Assembly: GCA_958299035.1 (NCBI GenBank)
Contig: CATQJL010000112.1
Span: 9,896,880 to 9,960,879 of the forward strand
Direction of reading: 5' to 3'
From: Cylicocyclus nassatus
Taxonomy: Eukaryota > Nematoda > Chromadorea > Rhabditida > Strongylidae
Length of the DNA stretch: 64,000 nucleotides
The notes under the pieces were generated by a model. The model was not told where the DNA came from and did not search any database. It worked only from the letters and a program-made list of their open reading frames with translations. The position numbers were made by a program, and so were the translations under genes. Of the stretch, positions 49,140 through 64,000 are shown in pieces; positions within the stretch are counted from its first letter, which is position 1, and each line of letters begins with the position of its first letter.

Positions 49140-51869
49140 TAAATGTTTATTTACGACATTCCCTTTGCTTTCCATCCAAAGCGATTTCCAGCTTGGCGTT
49201 TCCCACCTTGTACCAACTCCGATCAAGCTCAGCATCCAAGTCCAAGAAACCTGGATACTGACGATTCTGACTACCTAGATCTTGTAAATGTAATGCGAAA
49301 ATAAAAACAATAGAATAGTAAAGTAATAGTAATAGTAAAGTAAGTAAAAAAGTCCATAACTTCGTAAGACAGTAGCGCTGTAGAGAATGAACATAGATTT
49401 GGAATCAGCGTTTCAATGTTCATCTACTAGTATACATCTTACTGCAAAGGACCACGGTCAAGTATTTGTCCTTGTAAACCGCAAAATGTACATCGAAAAA
49501 AGATACCCTGTCAAAATGCGCGTCCTTCCTCATAGCCGTCGTAGCGTGGATGAAAGTGTAATTACTTTCGACATCAGCGAACTTGTGGAGCCTTCTTCGC
49601 GAGCCCAGATATGAAACTAGAAAATAATCACAAAATCCGAAATTACACTCTATTCATGCTTCGGCTATACAATATCCTGCTTCTAGTTGAAATGTAATGC
49701 TACAAGCAGAAACGCGTTATAATGCGGTCAATGCGTCATGACAAATGCAGTCCTGGAAAACGTGGCACATTATGAGTTACTGCGCTGCGATTTGACTTCG
49801 CCACATTGTTCGGAGCGGTTCCATTCTTACTATTTATCTGCTACTATTCCATATTCTACGTCATTCGCTCTAATATAGACTATATGGAAACTTTATACAC
49901 CGTAACAGGCTATTGGGTTTTTTATTTGCGCCTTTTTGATGATTAGGATATGATGCACAGAATCAGAGGGTTTCGACTAATTCGTTTATCTACAATGAAA
50001 ACAAATCCAAACGTTTCTTTTAACAGGCTAGTGGAGAACAAGCGGATGAAACAGAAACTTGCATCAGACTTAACTTTCATACCCTATCTCGAGAAACTCA
50101 GAGTCCTTGATTTCAATCTCGCGCACGTTACGAGATTAGTCGATAAGATTCATAAAGTTTCAACTACAAGTCTACCCAGAAGCTCGTATTCTTCAAGATG
50201 ATTGTTTTATTTTGCATGGTCAAGATCGGAGTTGAACCCTCTTTTCAAGCGAGCAAGAAATAAGGAACAAAATCACAAAGTATGAGACTGTTCGAGCAAT
50301 TCGGTTGCGATAATCGAGGCTGCAGCTGGCCGGATCTTTTCGACCTATCGGTTCGCACTGTCGAATAGACAGTTTCATCTTCTTCCTTTTTCGACCAATC
50401 GGGTCGCACTCGTTCGGTCGGTTGAATACGGAACATGAATATTCAAAAACATAGTTTCTGCTTTTTTATCATTGATAAATGAGCAGTCAATACCAGTGAA
50501 AATTTGCCTAAGTAGATTCCGAGCTCATGTTGCTTTTCAAAGTATGAATAATTTGGGAAGATACGCATCAAAGTTGTCTCTTAACAAATACCAAAGCCAG
50601 ATCAACCGAGCTAGGTATGTGACTGCCGGGATGAATATGGGGATCCAAGGACTAAAACGATCCAAGTTTGCTCAAGGAAAGCGTTCTTCTTTTAGTAGAC
50701 TTGCGATTAGCCCAAGTAAGAACAGCATTCAAATGGCAATACACACTCATTGTCCTTCCAACGACTTTGCCTTGATTGAAAATATATTTCTGCGAAAGTA
50801 CCATTTTGGAATTACAACATGCCTAATAATATTCTCAGTGATAATAGAATCTCCACTCAGCGTCAGCCTGCTTTTGTGGGCGCTCTCGATATGCTCAAGG
50901 ACAAAGTCCGTACAGCCATCACATACAAGTATAACGTCATATGCTCTCTTTATCCAGATTAGAAGCATGAGCGTATAGGGGTTTCAAAGATTACTTGCAA
51001 AGGACGGTTTTTCAAGCCGCTTGATGTTAGCGTCATCGCAAACTGAACCACCAGAACAATTTTGAAAAGTTATACTTGCGACGATTTAGATTTTACATCA
51101 GGGTGTCAAAAAGAAGCTCAAAAAGTGTGTGAAGTAATTTCCAATAAATGACGTTTCAGTATAGTTGGACGCATTGCTTTTACGCTTGGAATCGCAAGTA
51201 AGAGGTCTGCCGTACTGTCACATGCATTTTATGATTGAATACTACTGCAAAGCCGAGACAGTAAAAGGGGTAAATGGTGCAGTATGTGCCGAGATAACCT
51301 GCTGAGAAAAGGAGCCACAAGCGTTTGCGATTGTGACGAATCTCTTACCCTTCGTGTATTGCAGCGAACTAATCTGTTCCTAGCTATGAAGTATGAATGT
51401 TACTTGGATTTTAGGTTTCGTGAAACGTCGGCCACAAAAAATTTGCTCCCGACAGTGCACGAGTAAAATTAAGACCATGTTGATGTAGACGAGATCAACA
51501 TCTGATTAGTCCCATCCCCTTCTCACCCAAACCAATGCAAGAACGGTTGCTTGCGAAGTTCAGAACCGTCTATCCGGTTATCAAGTAACTCAGTTGTTAG
51601 AAAGGGGGCTGTGATGTGACTGCATAGCAGTAGTTTTATGGACTATCTCTGTTCTATCTAAAACCCCCTCATCTCCGTTTGGTGGCACGTATTCGTCGAG
51701 CATGCAAGAAACGTTTTGAGTTATCATGCGTCTTGCGAGCTTTTATTCGCGCTTGCTTCGTGCAAAGTAGAATGCACAAGGCTGGGGAGTAAGTCTGCAA
51801 CGTCAATTGGTGAAGATTAGTCATCATAAGCAGAGGCTGAAGCAGCGGCTTACCTCGACGTAACGGACA
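49140..51869. other. intergenic stretch with possible mobile-element debris
   Basis: Contents: an A/G/T simple repeat (AGTAATAGTAAAGTAAGT-like) at about 49300-49350; a single arm resembling family B (CAGCG-TTT and ATAGATTTGGAATCAGCG) near 49360-49420; and several medium open frames on + (49387-49614, 49950-50201, 50472-50978, 51284-51466) with protein-like composition that I cannot assign. Since a Helitron-like helicase relic follows on the same strand, some of these could be remains of the same element. Confidence 0.35.
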
Positions 51870-52890
51870 AAATGCTGCTGCTAGGCAGAGGGTTACAGCA
51901 GATTGTAACGTCTTTTACAAACGAGCATCCTGACATTCCCGTTGTCGTGATAAACTATGAACATCATTGCTATGAAAGAGCATATGTATAAACCTCAACG
52001 ACATAGGAAAATAGCGCCAAAGACTTCATGGCCGCCAGGGATTGTCGCTACCACATTGATTTCTACGATGACGGATAAGTGAACTCAACTAGTCTATGAC
52101 TGAAACCACCGCACACCAGAGAAAAAGCGAAGAAAACTACGCAAGCTTTTTGAGGTATTAGGTTAATGTCTGGGATAAAATGTTTTGTGACCCCGAAGTC
52201 TCATTTGGCCTGTTGATGTACTTCTTTAAGACATGATGCAGAATGACAAGCCATTTGGAGGTAAGCTATTTATTTTTGGTGAAGACTTTCAAAGTGTTAA
52301 CTTCTATCAAGCTTGGGAAGAGAAATACTTGTAGCGGCATGTGTCAGTGGACCGCAATGACTCTATTTATAATAGAATCATTGTTTGTATGCAATATGTA
52401 AGCTCAATATGCAAGAGTTGATTGACATGTCATCTTCTGGACAATTTTCTTCAGAGACATTCTAAGCCCTCCATTCTTACTGAAGAGCTCCGGAGAGGGC
52501 TTGGAAATCAATACAATTGGTCTAAGGAAAGGGATGGAAAGGAGAATAATGAACTTTGTTTTCTTTCTTTATTTTTATAGCACCGTGTTTTGTGTGCTGT
52601 TTTGCTTGCAATGTGATTCTTGGCATTATGTTATGTGCTCTGATGTTTCTTGAACCAAGAAAGATTCTAGTCTGGATATAAAAAATCTTCTTTTTATCCC
52701 GCACAACGTACTATCGTATGCGGCCTAAAGTTTTGCGAGATTGCGGGATTTCAATTTTTATTTAGTTAATCTTTTCAATGTGTATGCAGTGCCAGGAAGC
52801 TACCCGAGGCAGCTGAATAGATTCTATCGTACGACCGACACTACCGATCCTAGCTATCATGATGTTATGAACGACATTGTATCGTTATGA
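51870..52890 (+). pseudogene. relic of a Helitron/Pif1-type helicase
   Basis: The clearest segment is 52233-52334, reading MMQNDKPFGGKLFIFGEDFQ: the PFGGK..(F/V)GGDF(R)Q box of Pif1-like helicases found in Helitrons. Further on, 52789-52890 reads VPGSYPRQLNRFYRTTD, resembling the LPGE..(E)Y.S.D segment of the same family. Upstream, about 51871-51990 (YLDVTDKMLLLGRGLQQIV) may be the beginning of the domain. Stops and frameshifts separate the pieces, so it is dead. Assignment rests on short motifs and could be wrong. Confidence 0.4.
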
Positions 52891-54153
52891 GGCATTATCT
52901 TTCGTTGTTTACCAAAGGATTTTGAGATGAGATGAACTTTTCTAGCAGATGCATCAGTTCCGCTAGTCAAGAAAGAGCAACGAATGTTACAGCGAAATTC
53001 TCCACATTGTTTATATTTGCGTTTACGCGTGTGGTAAATGCAAACCCCTTCTCTTATTGCCTAGAATGTTCTTGTAGCCTCAAACCTAGTGCTCTTTCGG
53101 TTCTTTTCCATTGTAGCTAGAGTCGCATGTAATACCATCTACATAAGTTCTGCTTTCAGGCGATGATCGACATTGTTGCACGAATATAACTGCAAAATCT
53201 TTACTTGTGGTAAAGCCTACTTTATACAAATTATCGTCGCCTAGAATATCTATCCAGAATGAATGGTGTCCTTGCTCGACTGCGCCTGCTTAATTCTCTG
53301 CTGGCAATACTTGCTCATTTGAGATATACAGACAGAGACAGTTCCTTGGTGAAAAATTTTATGTGTGGTACGTGATCTACTGTGCTTCTCTCCGGCGATG
53401 ATCAGCAACACATTTCACACCGCGGCTTACGATTATTTTGCCCACTAATCCTCCACGACTACAAAAGGTATTTAGCAGGACGGTGGAATAGGTAAAGTAC
53501 AAACCGTACAATATGATGTTTATATACGAAATAAATAGAATTAACGTGTAATCATTCCTATAACACAACAACTATTTACAAATTATAGCAATCACATCAG
53601 CAAAGATAGTCTGGTAATTTCTGGTTTCAATTCGCAGCTAAGCTCCACCTTTATGTGACTTGATTATGTACATAATATGAGCTGAAGAAGTGGAGTTGCA
53701 AGGCAATAGAGTTAGTTGGAATTCTAAGTTGACACTTTCGTAACTCTAAGATCTACATCTACAAAAGCTTTTCTAGAAGTGAGCGGTGCTAGTATGCAGT
53801 TCGTCAGAAAAGGCAGGAAAGGGAAGTTTGGGCAGAAAATTTGTACATGCTACTCTAAACTAATCTAAATTGGTTTGATTTGTTCGAACATGAACGTTGA
53901 ACCGTCAATGTTCTACAGCAACTGATGGCAAGTGATTGCTTTCTGTCAACGAATTCTGTTCTCGACAGGACGTCTGAAAAACATGTTGTCAATTCTGAAA
54001 ATCAAAATGCACTATGCATTTATGCTTCTACTTGGGATGGTGCCAATGCATGCTAGTCAGGGAGGAGCAGTGTTTTATGAGTGGAAATGATGTGATTAGA
54101 GAAAAGAGTAGGGGTAAGCAGCGTTCACTCTAAACCTATCTAATTTCAACATA
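52891..54153. other. intergenic stretch, nothing identified
   Basis: Only short open frames (52932-53120 on +, 53377-53571 on -) without motifs. No inverted repeats were seen. Confidence 0.4.
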
Positions 54154-55535
54154 CAGTGCTGGCCAAAAGTTTGCAGCCACTCTGACAAATAGCTGTAATT
54201 CACTTCGCATTTTACATAGAGAACCCAAATTATAGCATTAAGTGCAAATTATTCTACTTTGCAATGTATCAGAATATCTTGCGATTTGATGCACACAAAA
54301 GGTGATTTTGAGAAATTGGCCGAAATGAGGTTGGTCAAAACTTGCAGCCACTTTTTATTAATCGTCTTTGTGGAACTTTCTAAACTTCCATTAATCGTGC
54401 CACGGATGTATCCATAATTGCTGGAATGTGCTCGATAATTAGTTCCACCATACTACAAGAAAGGAGACTCTATGGGCCAAAATGAATTGACCGCAAGTTG
54501 ACTGTGAAAATCGGAAAAACGTCAAGTTGCAAACAAATAATTGACATGTACATGCTCTTATGAAAAAGTTTCACCAATTAGACGTATGAAGTCAATTAGT
54601 TTGTGCGAAGAACAAGCATTACTTGGTTTGAATGCAACCTGATTGTCACTTTTGCTTGGGTTTGGCGCATTTTGCAGCTCGGAATTTTGGCGCAGCGGTC
54701 CGCAAGAAACTCAAACTCAATGACACGATCGTTTTTACAAAGATAAACGTTTGGTGGAAGCTATCAGACCTCCACAGAAAAGATGGAGCTGTTTTTGTCA
54801 TAGGAGAGCGGGCGCGACTTTTGCGTTCATGAAAACTGGTATGTAACAATAGAAATTGTTAGGTGTGCAAATCGCGCACGCTTTCTTGTCGCAAAAACAG
54901 CTCCATCTTTTCTGTGGAGGTCTGATAGCTTCGACCAAACGTTTATCTTTGTAAAAACGATCGTGTCATTGAGTTTGAGTTTCTTGCGGACCGCTGCGCC
55001 AAAATTCCGAGCTGCAAAATGCGCCAAACCCAAGCAAAAGTGACAATCAGGTTGCATTCAAACCAAGTAATGCTTGTTCTTCGCACAAACTAATTGACTT
55101 CATACGTCTAATTGGTGAAACTTTTTCATAAGAGCATGTACATGTCAATTATTTGTTTGCAACTTGACGTTTTTCCGATTTTCACAGTCAACTTGCGGTC
55201 AATTCATTTTGGCCCATAGAGTCTCCTTTCTTGTAGTATGGTGGAACTAATTATCGAGCACATTCCAGCAATTATGGATACATCCGTGGCACGATTAATG
55301 GAAGTTTAGAAAGTTCCACAAAGACGATTAATAAAAAGTGGCTGCAAGTTTTGACCAACCTCATTTCGGCCAATTTCTCAAAATCACCTTTTGTGTGCAT
55401 CAAATCGCAAGATATTCTGATACATTGCAAAGTAGAATAATTTGCACTTAATACTATAATTTGGGTTCTCTATGTAAAATGCGAAGCGAACTACAGCTAT
55501 TTTTCAGGGTGGCTGCAAACTTTTGGCCAGCACTG
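54154..55535. mobile_element. 1382-bp foldback element with Tc1-type ends
   Basis: Both ends carry CAGTGCTGGCCAAAA in inverted orientation and are flanked by TA. The first 15 bases match the C. elegans Tc1 terminus, a family I know. The two halves mirror each other almost perfectly for about 640 bp per arm, leaving a loop of roughly 50-100 bp around 54845. Both arms therefore carry the same frame in opposite directions (54632-54832 on +, 55057-54827 on -; FCLGLAHFAARNFGAAVRKK), which does not look like a transposase. The element is non-autonomous. Confidence 0.9.
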
Positions 55536-57360
55536 TAGAAACAAAGAAGTTCACAGCACTAAATCGAACCTACCAAGGAGAATGACATAATCCCATGCCC
55601 TCCACTTTTTTCCACTGAAATTTATAGACTGAAAGTGGCGAAGAACATGCCTTGCTATGCAAAACCCAGATCTTTGAAAATCTAGCGTGCACGGTTTGCG
55701 AGCACTAACGAAAAAAAGAAGCCAACTGCCTGCATGCTAACAACAGGAAGTCGCGAAATATTCCTTCTAAATTCTCTTCGCCAAAAGTACAACCCAAAAA
55801 CTGCATAAGCAGGAATAGCCTGTAATCTGCGCTTTTTGAACGTCAAAATACTACCGTAACAAGCGTTTGACGCCATCCTGCCACTGGAAATTTGAGAAAC
55901 AAGAGCTAAGTCTATCCTACAAGGGTTATGCTTATGAAGACTGCAGCTGTTTGAAATAGCGTTGTCTTACCTCTTAAATGTTTTCAAAGCTTCGGCTCGG
56001 GACCAACATATAAACTAACCAATAGGAACTGTCTACTGACAGGCACTACCCACTATGCTTACTGCTCGACGGCTTACCTGCACTGCTTTTGGTGCACTAC
56101 CATCGGACTGCTCTTTCGCATTTTCGGAACTAATCCCGTCGGGCGCCGAAATTGAATGATCACACTGAAAAAAGTCATTAAAGCTCGTAATGAGCCAAAC
56201 AAGTTAGCATTCATCTATCTAACCAGCGTGCTACTAAAGAGAAAAGAGAACTTATGCAAAGGATCCTAAAAGTCGCTTTATAAGACGCACTCCTTCTGCA
56301 CTTCACAAAATCTTCAAAAATCTAAATTCTAGGCAACTATAGCAAAAGCAATAGTAGCCAGACCATAATCAATCCGCAAATGCGGCATCATTGTCATTTA
56401 GACTCACACTTATGTGAGAAGTAATTACCAGTGATAATCTGCCTCCCTACCTAAGACATGAGCTGATGCATTTAGGGTTAAGCCAGACTGCACGGTGCGC
56501 TGGGCGCGCTGCCAACGCTTGCTCTTGAACACTGATATGGTCATTGTAACTGATTTTTCTTAGGACCTTGTACTAAAGAGACGCACCCCATATCGCCAAA
56601 ACAGGTGTTTCAACAGTCCAGACTTCTAACTCATCCCAGTGTCGCTCAACTGATGAACATCGAACCGCTTGTCAGTTGTGCGATTTGCACGGAATTAAAC
56701 AGAAGACCGCTTCTGACACAGAAAATCAAAGGAAGTAGATATGCGTACATCATAAGGCTAAGCAAACTTTCAGTCGAAGTGGGTGCGTGTTGGAAATTTG
56801 ATCAAAATCGCAGGGCTAGAATCAACACCATCCAACGATAACGGTCATTAATCGTGCAAATATCAAGTATATTACCCTGCAGAGACTTTGATAAAGATCG
56901 ATTACCGGTATATTCGCCTTCCCAGCAGCTACAGCAGTAGGAGCATTTCAGATATAATCTCATCAATATCTTTCTGACTAAGGAAAAATCCTAAGTCGCC
57001 GTGATGATCAGGAACGAATGCGCATGTGCGCCTTGTTAAGCTGATTCCAAATCTCACTTACGCACCTGTTGCGCGGTTCTCTGGAAAAAGTTACGAGCGT
57101 TTAAAGATCCAAGTTTGGCAAATTTACGGTGCCACAACAACAAGAAGTACTGGTTCAAAAACACTTATAGGCGCCGTAAAACCTAATTGACCGCGGCGTG
57201 CCTTGAACACCAGCGTAAGCGAGCGGTCGTCGCGAACGACTCTCGGCGTTCACTATATTTCAGAAAATCTTTCTTTGACTTTCATGTTGTTCTCGTCAAT
57301 GCAAGGTATAACTTGACGAAAGCTCCCTTCAAAAGTGTAAAAAAATATGTGTGGAAAGGG
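55536..57360. other. intergenic stretch, nothing identified
   Basis: AT-rich with scattered short open frames (55682-55876 on -, 56605-56841 on +). No motif or repeat stands out over 1.8 kb. Confidence 0.4.
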
Positions 57361-57467
57361 TGCGCGCGGGTAGGGGAACGAAAGCCGCCAGCTTCGGTCG
57401 CCTGCGCGGACTGCTGCTCCTGGAACGATCAAACTGGCGGCTTTCGTTCCCCTACCCGGTGCGCGCT
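57361..57467. repeat. short GC-rich inverted repeat, copy 1
   Basis: The arms GGGTAGGGGAACGAAAGCCG and its inverted copy flank a 40-base centre. The outer motif GTAG(G/A)GGAACGAA is shared with the element at 57675-57809, so both belong to one MITE-like family. Confidence 0.6.
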
Positions 57468-57674
57468 CATTGTTGCTCGCAAAAAGCCTGTAGCGCTTCA
57501 GGACCAAACGTTTCCAGCCGCTCCGCGCGTTGGTGTTTAAAGGGACACGTGGGCAATTGGATTTTACGGGGTCTGTATCTGTATTTACGGTATTTTAGTC
57601 AGGTACGCTCATCACAATGCTAATCAAGCGCCAAAAAGGTTTTTTTAGCACATTGCGCATTACAACTTTGATTA

Positions 57675-57809
57675 CGGGTAGAGGAACGAACGCCCAATGA
57701 GGCATCGCCTCCGCAGGCTGCTGGTCCTTTCGTCCTACTGTTGTGCATCGTGTTGGGACCAGTGTTCCGCGGAGGCGGTGCCTAATTGAGGTGTTCGTTC
57801 CTCCACCCC
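57675..57809. repeat. short inverted repeat, copy 2 of the GTAGNGGAACGAA family
   Basis: The left arm GGGTAGAGGAACGAACGCCC, then GAGGCATCGCCTCCGC, is mirrored by GCGGAGGCGGTGCC and GTTCGTTCCTCCACCCC on the right. The span is about 135 bp and non-coding. Confidence 0.6.
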
Positions 57810-58099
57810 TGATGACTTCATACATTTGACTCGTTGACGAGACTGTCGCGCAATGGTGCGCGACACTCTAAATATCAGTCCTAATGTGCAGTGGTTCCAA
57901 TTTGTGTTTACATAATCAATTTAGGCTCAGTAGTATTTCACTGGCCCAGCCCCCCATTTGGCAACTCCGCCCACTCCGTTGCCTTCTACGAAAAAACTTT
58001 TGTTTTCATGTCGCATAGAAAAGGTCACAGATGACTGAGAACTCTCAGATTAACCTTAGTTTCAACTCCGACCCCGTTATGCAGACTCCACCCCCTCGT

Positions 58100-58198
58100 G
58101 GCAAGCTCCGCCCACTTTTCGAAATTGCTGGAATCTGCACGAATTTTTTCAATTTTGAGCTATTGCCAGCATTTTTGTGAAGTGGGCGGAGCTTGCCA
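58100..58198. repeat. small inverted repeat downstream of PFKFB
   Basis: GGCAAGCTCCGCCCACTT..GAAATTGCTGG and its inverted copy CCAGC..AAGTGGGCGGAGCTTGCC flank a 35-base AT-rich loop. It lies between the previous repeats and the PFKFB stop and could be a MITE fragment or part of a 3' regulatory hairpin. Confidence 0.55.
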
Positions 58199-58419
58199 AA
58201 AGGTGGCGGGCTGCCCCGCCCACTTGAATTTTTGTACATCACGCATAGGTGCATGCATACATACAAGCATGCGGGTGTGAATATGTCTGGAAACAGTTCG
58301 TCCACAGGGACAGACATCAAAAAATGGCTTGTCGTCAACAAGCTGTTAATCGCCCATAACTTTTTCCAGAAACCCATGGAGCAGATATGAAAGTAAGGAA
58401 TCAACTCAAAAAGACAAAA

Positions 58420-61680
<3,261 letters not shown>

Positions 61681-61724
61681 TTTTCATGTAAGACAACTGT
61701 GCGACAAAAATTTATTGATTTATT
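61681..61724 (-). promoter_or_regulatory. polyadenylation signals and candidate splice-leader acceptor before PFKFB
   Basis: On the - strand two AATAAA hexamers (61724-61719 and 61716-61711) are followed by TTTTTGTCGCACAG, whose AG ends at 61697, 16 bases before the PFKFB ATG at 61680. This order, signal of an upstream gene followed directly by an acceptor and a start codon, is what nematode operons show, although the spacing here is very short. Confidence 0.45.
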
Positions 61725-61820
61725 GAGACGATTGTAGCTCAGCAAAACAATCAACTTGTATATCCCAAGAATAGTAGTTACGTAATTTTTAAAATGTCTA
61801 ACTACTTCAAGTTTGAATTC

Positions 61821-61951
61821 TCAGCTACTTTTTGAAGCATCTATTTCGACTTTCCTTTTCCTCGCTCTTGCTCTTTGGCCATTCCCATGTTGAGCTTTCC
61901 AATGAGACTCAACTCTTTCACAAAGCACTTTCTTTTGCTTTTCAAAAAAGA
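61821..61951 (-). CDS. candidate last exon of an unknown gene upstream of PFKFB
   Basis: After the acceptor GAGATTCAG (ending at plus 61952) a frame of 42 codons runs FFEKQKKVLCERVESHWK, a short spacer, then the basic RARARKRK and a TGA at 61821. The composition is protein-like, with a basic tail of nuclear-signal type. Two AATAAA hexamers follow about 100 bases downstream. The stop lies 140 bases upstream of the PFKFB ATG on the same strand. I did not find earlier exons or recognise the family. Confidence 0.35.
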
Positions 61952-62220
61952 CTGAATCTCGGGATATCAGAAGACCTTTCGCTTACATGTCAAAAAATAC
62001 ATTTTTAAAAGCCAGATCTTTTACAAAAAGACTTCCCGTCAGAGTATCTCCCAGTTTTTTTTCATAGCTTTTGCTTCAGCTACATGAAAATGCTTACATT
62101 ACCGCTATAATGATTCAATTATTGATTCATCTTAATTTGAGCTTTAAGTAGATGGTAAGACACTAACATAAGAAACGATGTGAGCTGTCGAGTCTCATAG
62201 AGATGAAGATCTTCATCCTC

Positions 62221-62463
62221 TCAGATAACCGACAGGAACTTCCGCAGCATTTTCGCTCGCGTGCTGCGGCAACGCTACGATTTTGCAGCATTTCCGCAGC
62301 GCTTTGTGGAAAGAGCTGCGGAAGTTCCGGTTTTTGGTCGCTTTGACGCCAAATTCCTGCGAAAAGCCCGCATTTCGGAGCGTGCATTTTTTATGGTTAA
62401 GAAAGTGCCGTGAATCCGCTACAATTTCTGCTTGTCCTGCGGAAGTTCCGGTGAATTGTCTGA
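62221..62463. mobile_element. MITE-like element, family C, copy 2
   Basis: The ends TCAGATAACCGACAGGAACT and the inverted GGAAGTTCCGGTGAATTGTC bound 243 bp with internal GCGGAAGTTCC and GCAGCATTT repeats. The right terminus is an inverted match to the left end of 59010-59424. The open frames on both strands are incidental. Confidence 0.7.
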
Positions 62464-62683
62464 ATTTAACTCTCTCAAGCGTACACTCTTACTGTAAAAT
62501 GATTTTTTCTCGCTCTCGTCGTAATCATATGCTAACGTTCACGGAAATTCATTACATTTCCTCTTGAATTTTCTCGTTGTTATGCAGCGTGCGAAATTCG
62601 ACACTTTATAATTTTTGCCTCTTGTGAAATGAATATTCTCCGTATTGACACTTTTTCGACCTATCAAACAACGTCAGGAACCA

Positions 62684-62888
62684 TTGCCAATATGGGAAGA
62701 ACTAGTTGCAAACCGAAGACACCACGTGCTCTTGCAAAAAGTGGCATTAATGTATTGGCAGAAGGTGTGGAAACGTGCGATTCCTTTAGAGATTGGAAAG
62801 TCAAAAGTTATCGGAATGCTATTATTCTCCGATGGCATGCGAATGGGAAAAAGCTCAACATCAAAAGTTCTGCGTAAACATCAAAAAA
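62684..62888 (+). CDS. possible exon of an unknown gene
   Basis: A + strand frame opens after ACAACGTCAG and reads EPLPIWEELVANRRHHVLLQ, then YWQKVWKRAIPLEIGKSKV and LLFSDGMRMGKSS, ending at an AAAAAA|GTAAGA donor-like site near 62889. The W/K/R-rich sequence looks like protein, but no family is recognised and no partner exon was found. Confidence 0.25.
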
Positions 62889-62889
62889 G

Positions 62890-64000
62890 TAAGAGTCCCA
62901 AGAATTTTCACTATGTTTTGCAAGTCAAGAGATAGGATATCTGCAGGCAAAATTTTTATCTCATTCAACAAAAAATTATGAAGAATCATCTCAAACTTCC
63001 GTGACCCCCTATATATTTCCGATAAGATGTTGAACTGTGATAATGACAGAGAATCAAAGTGATCCATCTGGCAAGAGATAGCGCTCTGCTCACAAACCGG
63101 TCTCCAAAGACTTTTTGGCCAATGTTGTCTCAAAATCTTACGGTTGCAGGAAGAGTAATCATTTTGTTTGAAACACCTATGTCCTCTTTATTTGACGTCA
63201 GGTTACGGTACTCTCCAAAAAAGTAATTTATTGCTTTATGAAGTGGTTTTTTTATATGTGATTGAGCAAATGGTTCGATCTTAAAAGAATGAATGGCTGT
63301 AATCGTGAGAGTCATAAACTGGCAACATGAGATTTTCAGTGTACATATGTTGCCCTCCACGACAACAATATTTTATGTATTTCTTATTTAAAGAGTTTGT
63401 GACAAGGTTGAGAATCACATGGCGGAAGTAAACAAGCACATATATCAAAAATTTTGAACAATGGGCCCTGCTCTTTGTATTTTGAAAAGTTTATCTGGGA
63501 TTAAACGTATTCGTAAGAACCTCAGCGGAGAATATTCTCAAAATTTTCAGAAGAAAAAGGGGAAGGAAAAAGACGAAGATAAAAAGATATTTTTTATGGA
63601 TGAAATTTATTGTTCAATGCTTCTACAAAGACTACACTTGTGGCTTGCTCGAGGCATGGAAATAGATTCAGGCATTATTTTCACAAAAATAGATTCCAAG
63701 AAAATCCAAAACATTAACGAGGTTTCAAAAAGGTTTTTACCATTTGCCCGACGATGACGTCAAAATGAATAATTTGCTCTACGGAAAATTTTTAGCAATT
63801 TCGATGCTCTGCTGCTAAATGTGATTACTGCATCTACTGCGAATGCGGAAGTACTAAAATAACATAAGCGGATTAAATAGTGCAAATACACCGCACTTCT
63901 TATCGAAAAGAGAACTTTGTTGTTTTATCTCTGAACATGGTCAGTTCTTATGTACTTTACAGCTTGGTTCTGTCAACACTGTCTACATGTACTTTAAATC
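62890..64000. other. terminal stretch, nothing firmly identified
   Basis: AT-rich. The lysine-rich frame at 63461-63757 on + and the frame at 62861-63133 on - show no motifs. These could be intron or intergenic DNA of a gene continuing past the window. Confidence 0.35.

Noticed and set aside
50472..50978. 168-codon open frame on +
   Set aside because: No recognisable domain; the antisense frame at 50747-50968 looks equally protein-like. Left as possible mobile-element debris.
54632..55057. Mirror-image open frames taken as two genes
   Set aside because: They are the same sequence in the two arms of the palindrome and resemble no transposase.

Overview
The window is eukaryotic and comes from a nematode, most likely a rhabditid of the strongylid (hookworm-like) group. 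Three things support this: many short introns with U-rich (T)TTCAG acceptors, AG-rich sites just upstream of start codons that could accept a spliced leader, and Tc1/mariner-type ends plus many small inverted-repeat elements. The species call is inference. No tRNA, rRNA or CRISPR array was found.

Positions 1-35208 are dominated by one gene on the + strand, a complete talin. I could assign 52 coding exons whose phases all join, giving 7611 nt and 2536 residues, almost the same length as vertebrate talin. Exons 1-11 encode the FERM head (F0-F3), exon 12 the linker, exons 13-46 the helical rod, and exons 46-52 the I/LWEQ actin-binding and dimerisation end. The larger introns (1, 7, 9, 12, 17, 22) carry G/C homopolymers, a degenerate minisatellite, GC-rich blocks and small inverted-repeat elements.

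Positions about 35830-57810 hold no intact host gene that I can support. They are a graveyard of mobile DNA: two decayed RTE-type non-LTR retrotransposons (about 35832-38750 on -, about 43650-46838 on +), the second inserted inside a mariner-like long-inverted-repeat element (43027-47240). There is also an 870-bp palindrome with another element nested in it (about 40030-40900), a 1382-bp foldback element with Tc1-type ends (54154-55535), several MITE-like elements, and a relic of what looks like a Helitron helicase (about 51870-52890).

Positions 58420-61680 on the - strand encode a full bifunctional 6-phosphofructo-2-kinase/fructose-2,6-bisphosphatase (12 exons, 473 residues). Just upstream on the same strand is a likely last exon of another gene (61821-61951) with two AATAAA signals close to a candidate splice-leader acceptor, which suggests an operon-like arrangement. 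The last 1.5 kb has only weak coding signals.

Talin links integrins to actin and PFKFB sets fructose-2,6-bisphosphate and so glycolytic flux. Nothing in the sequence ties the two genes functionally.
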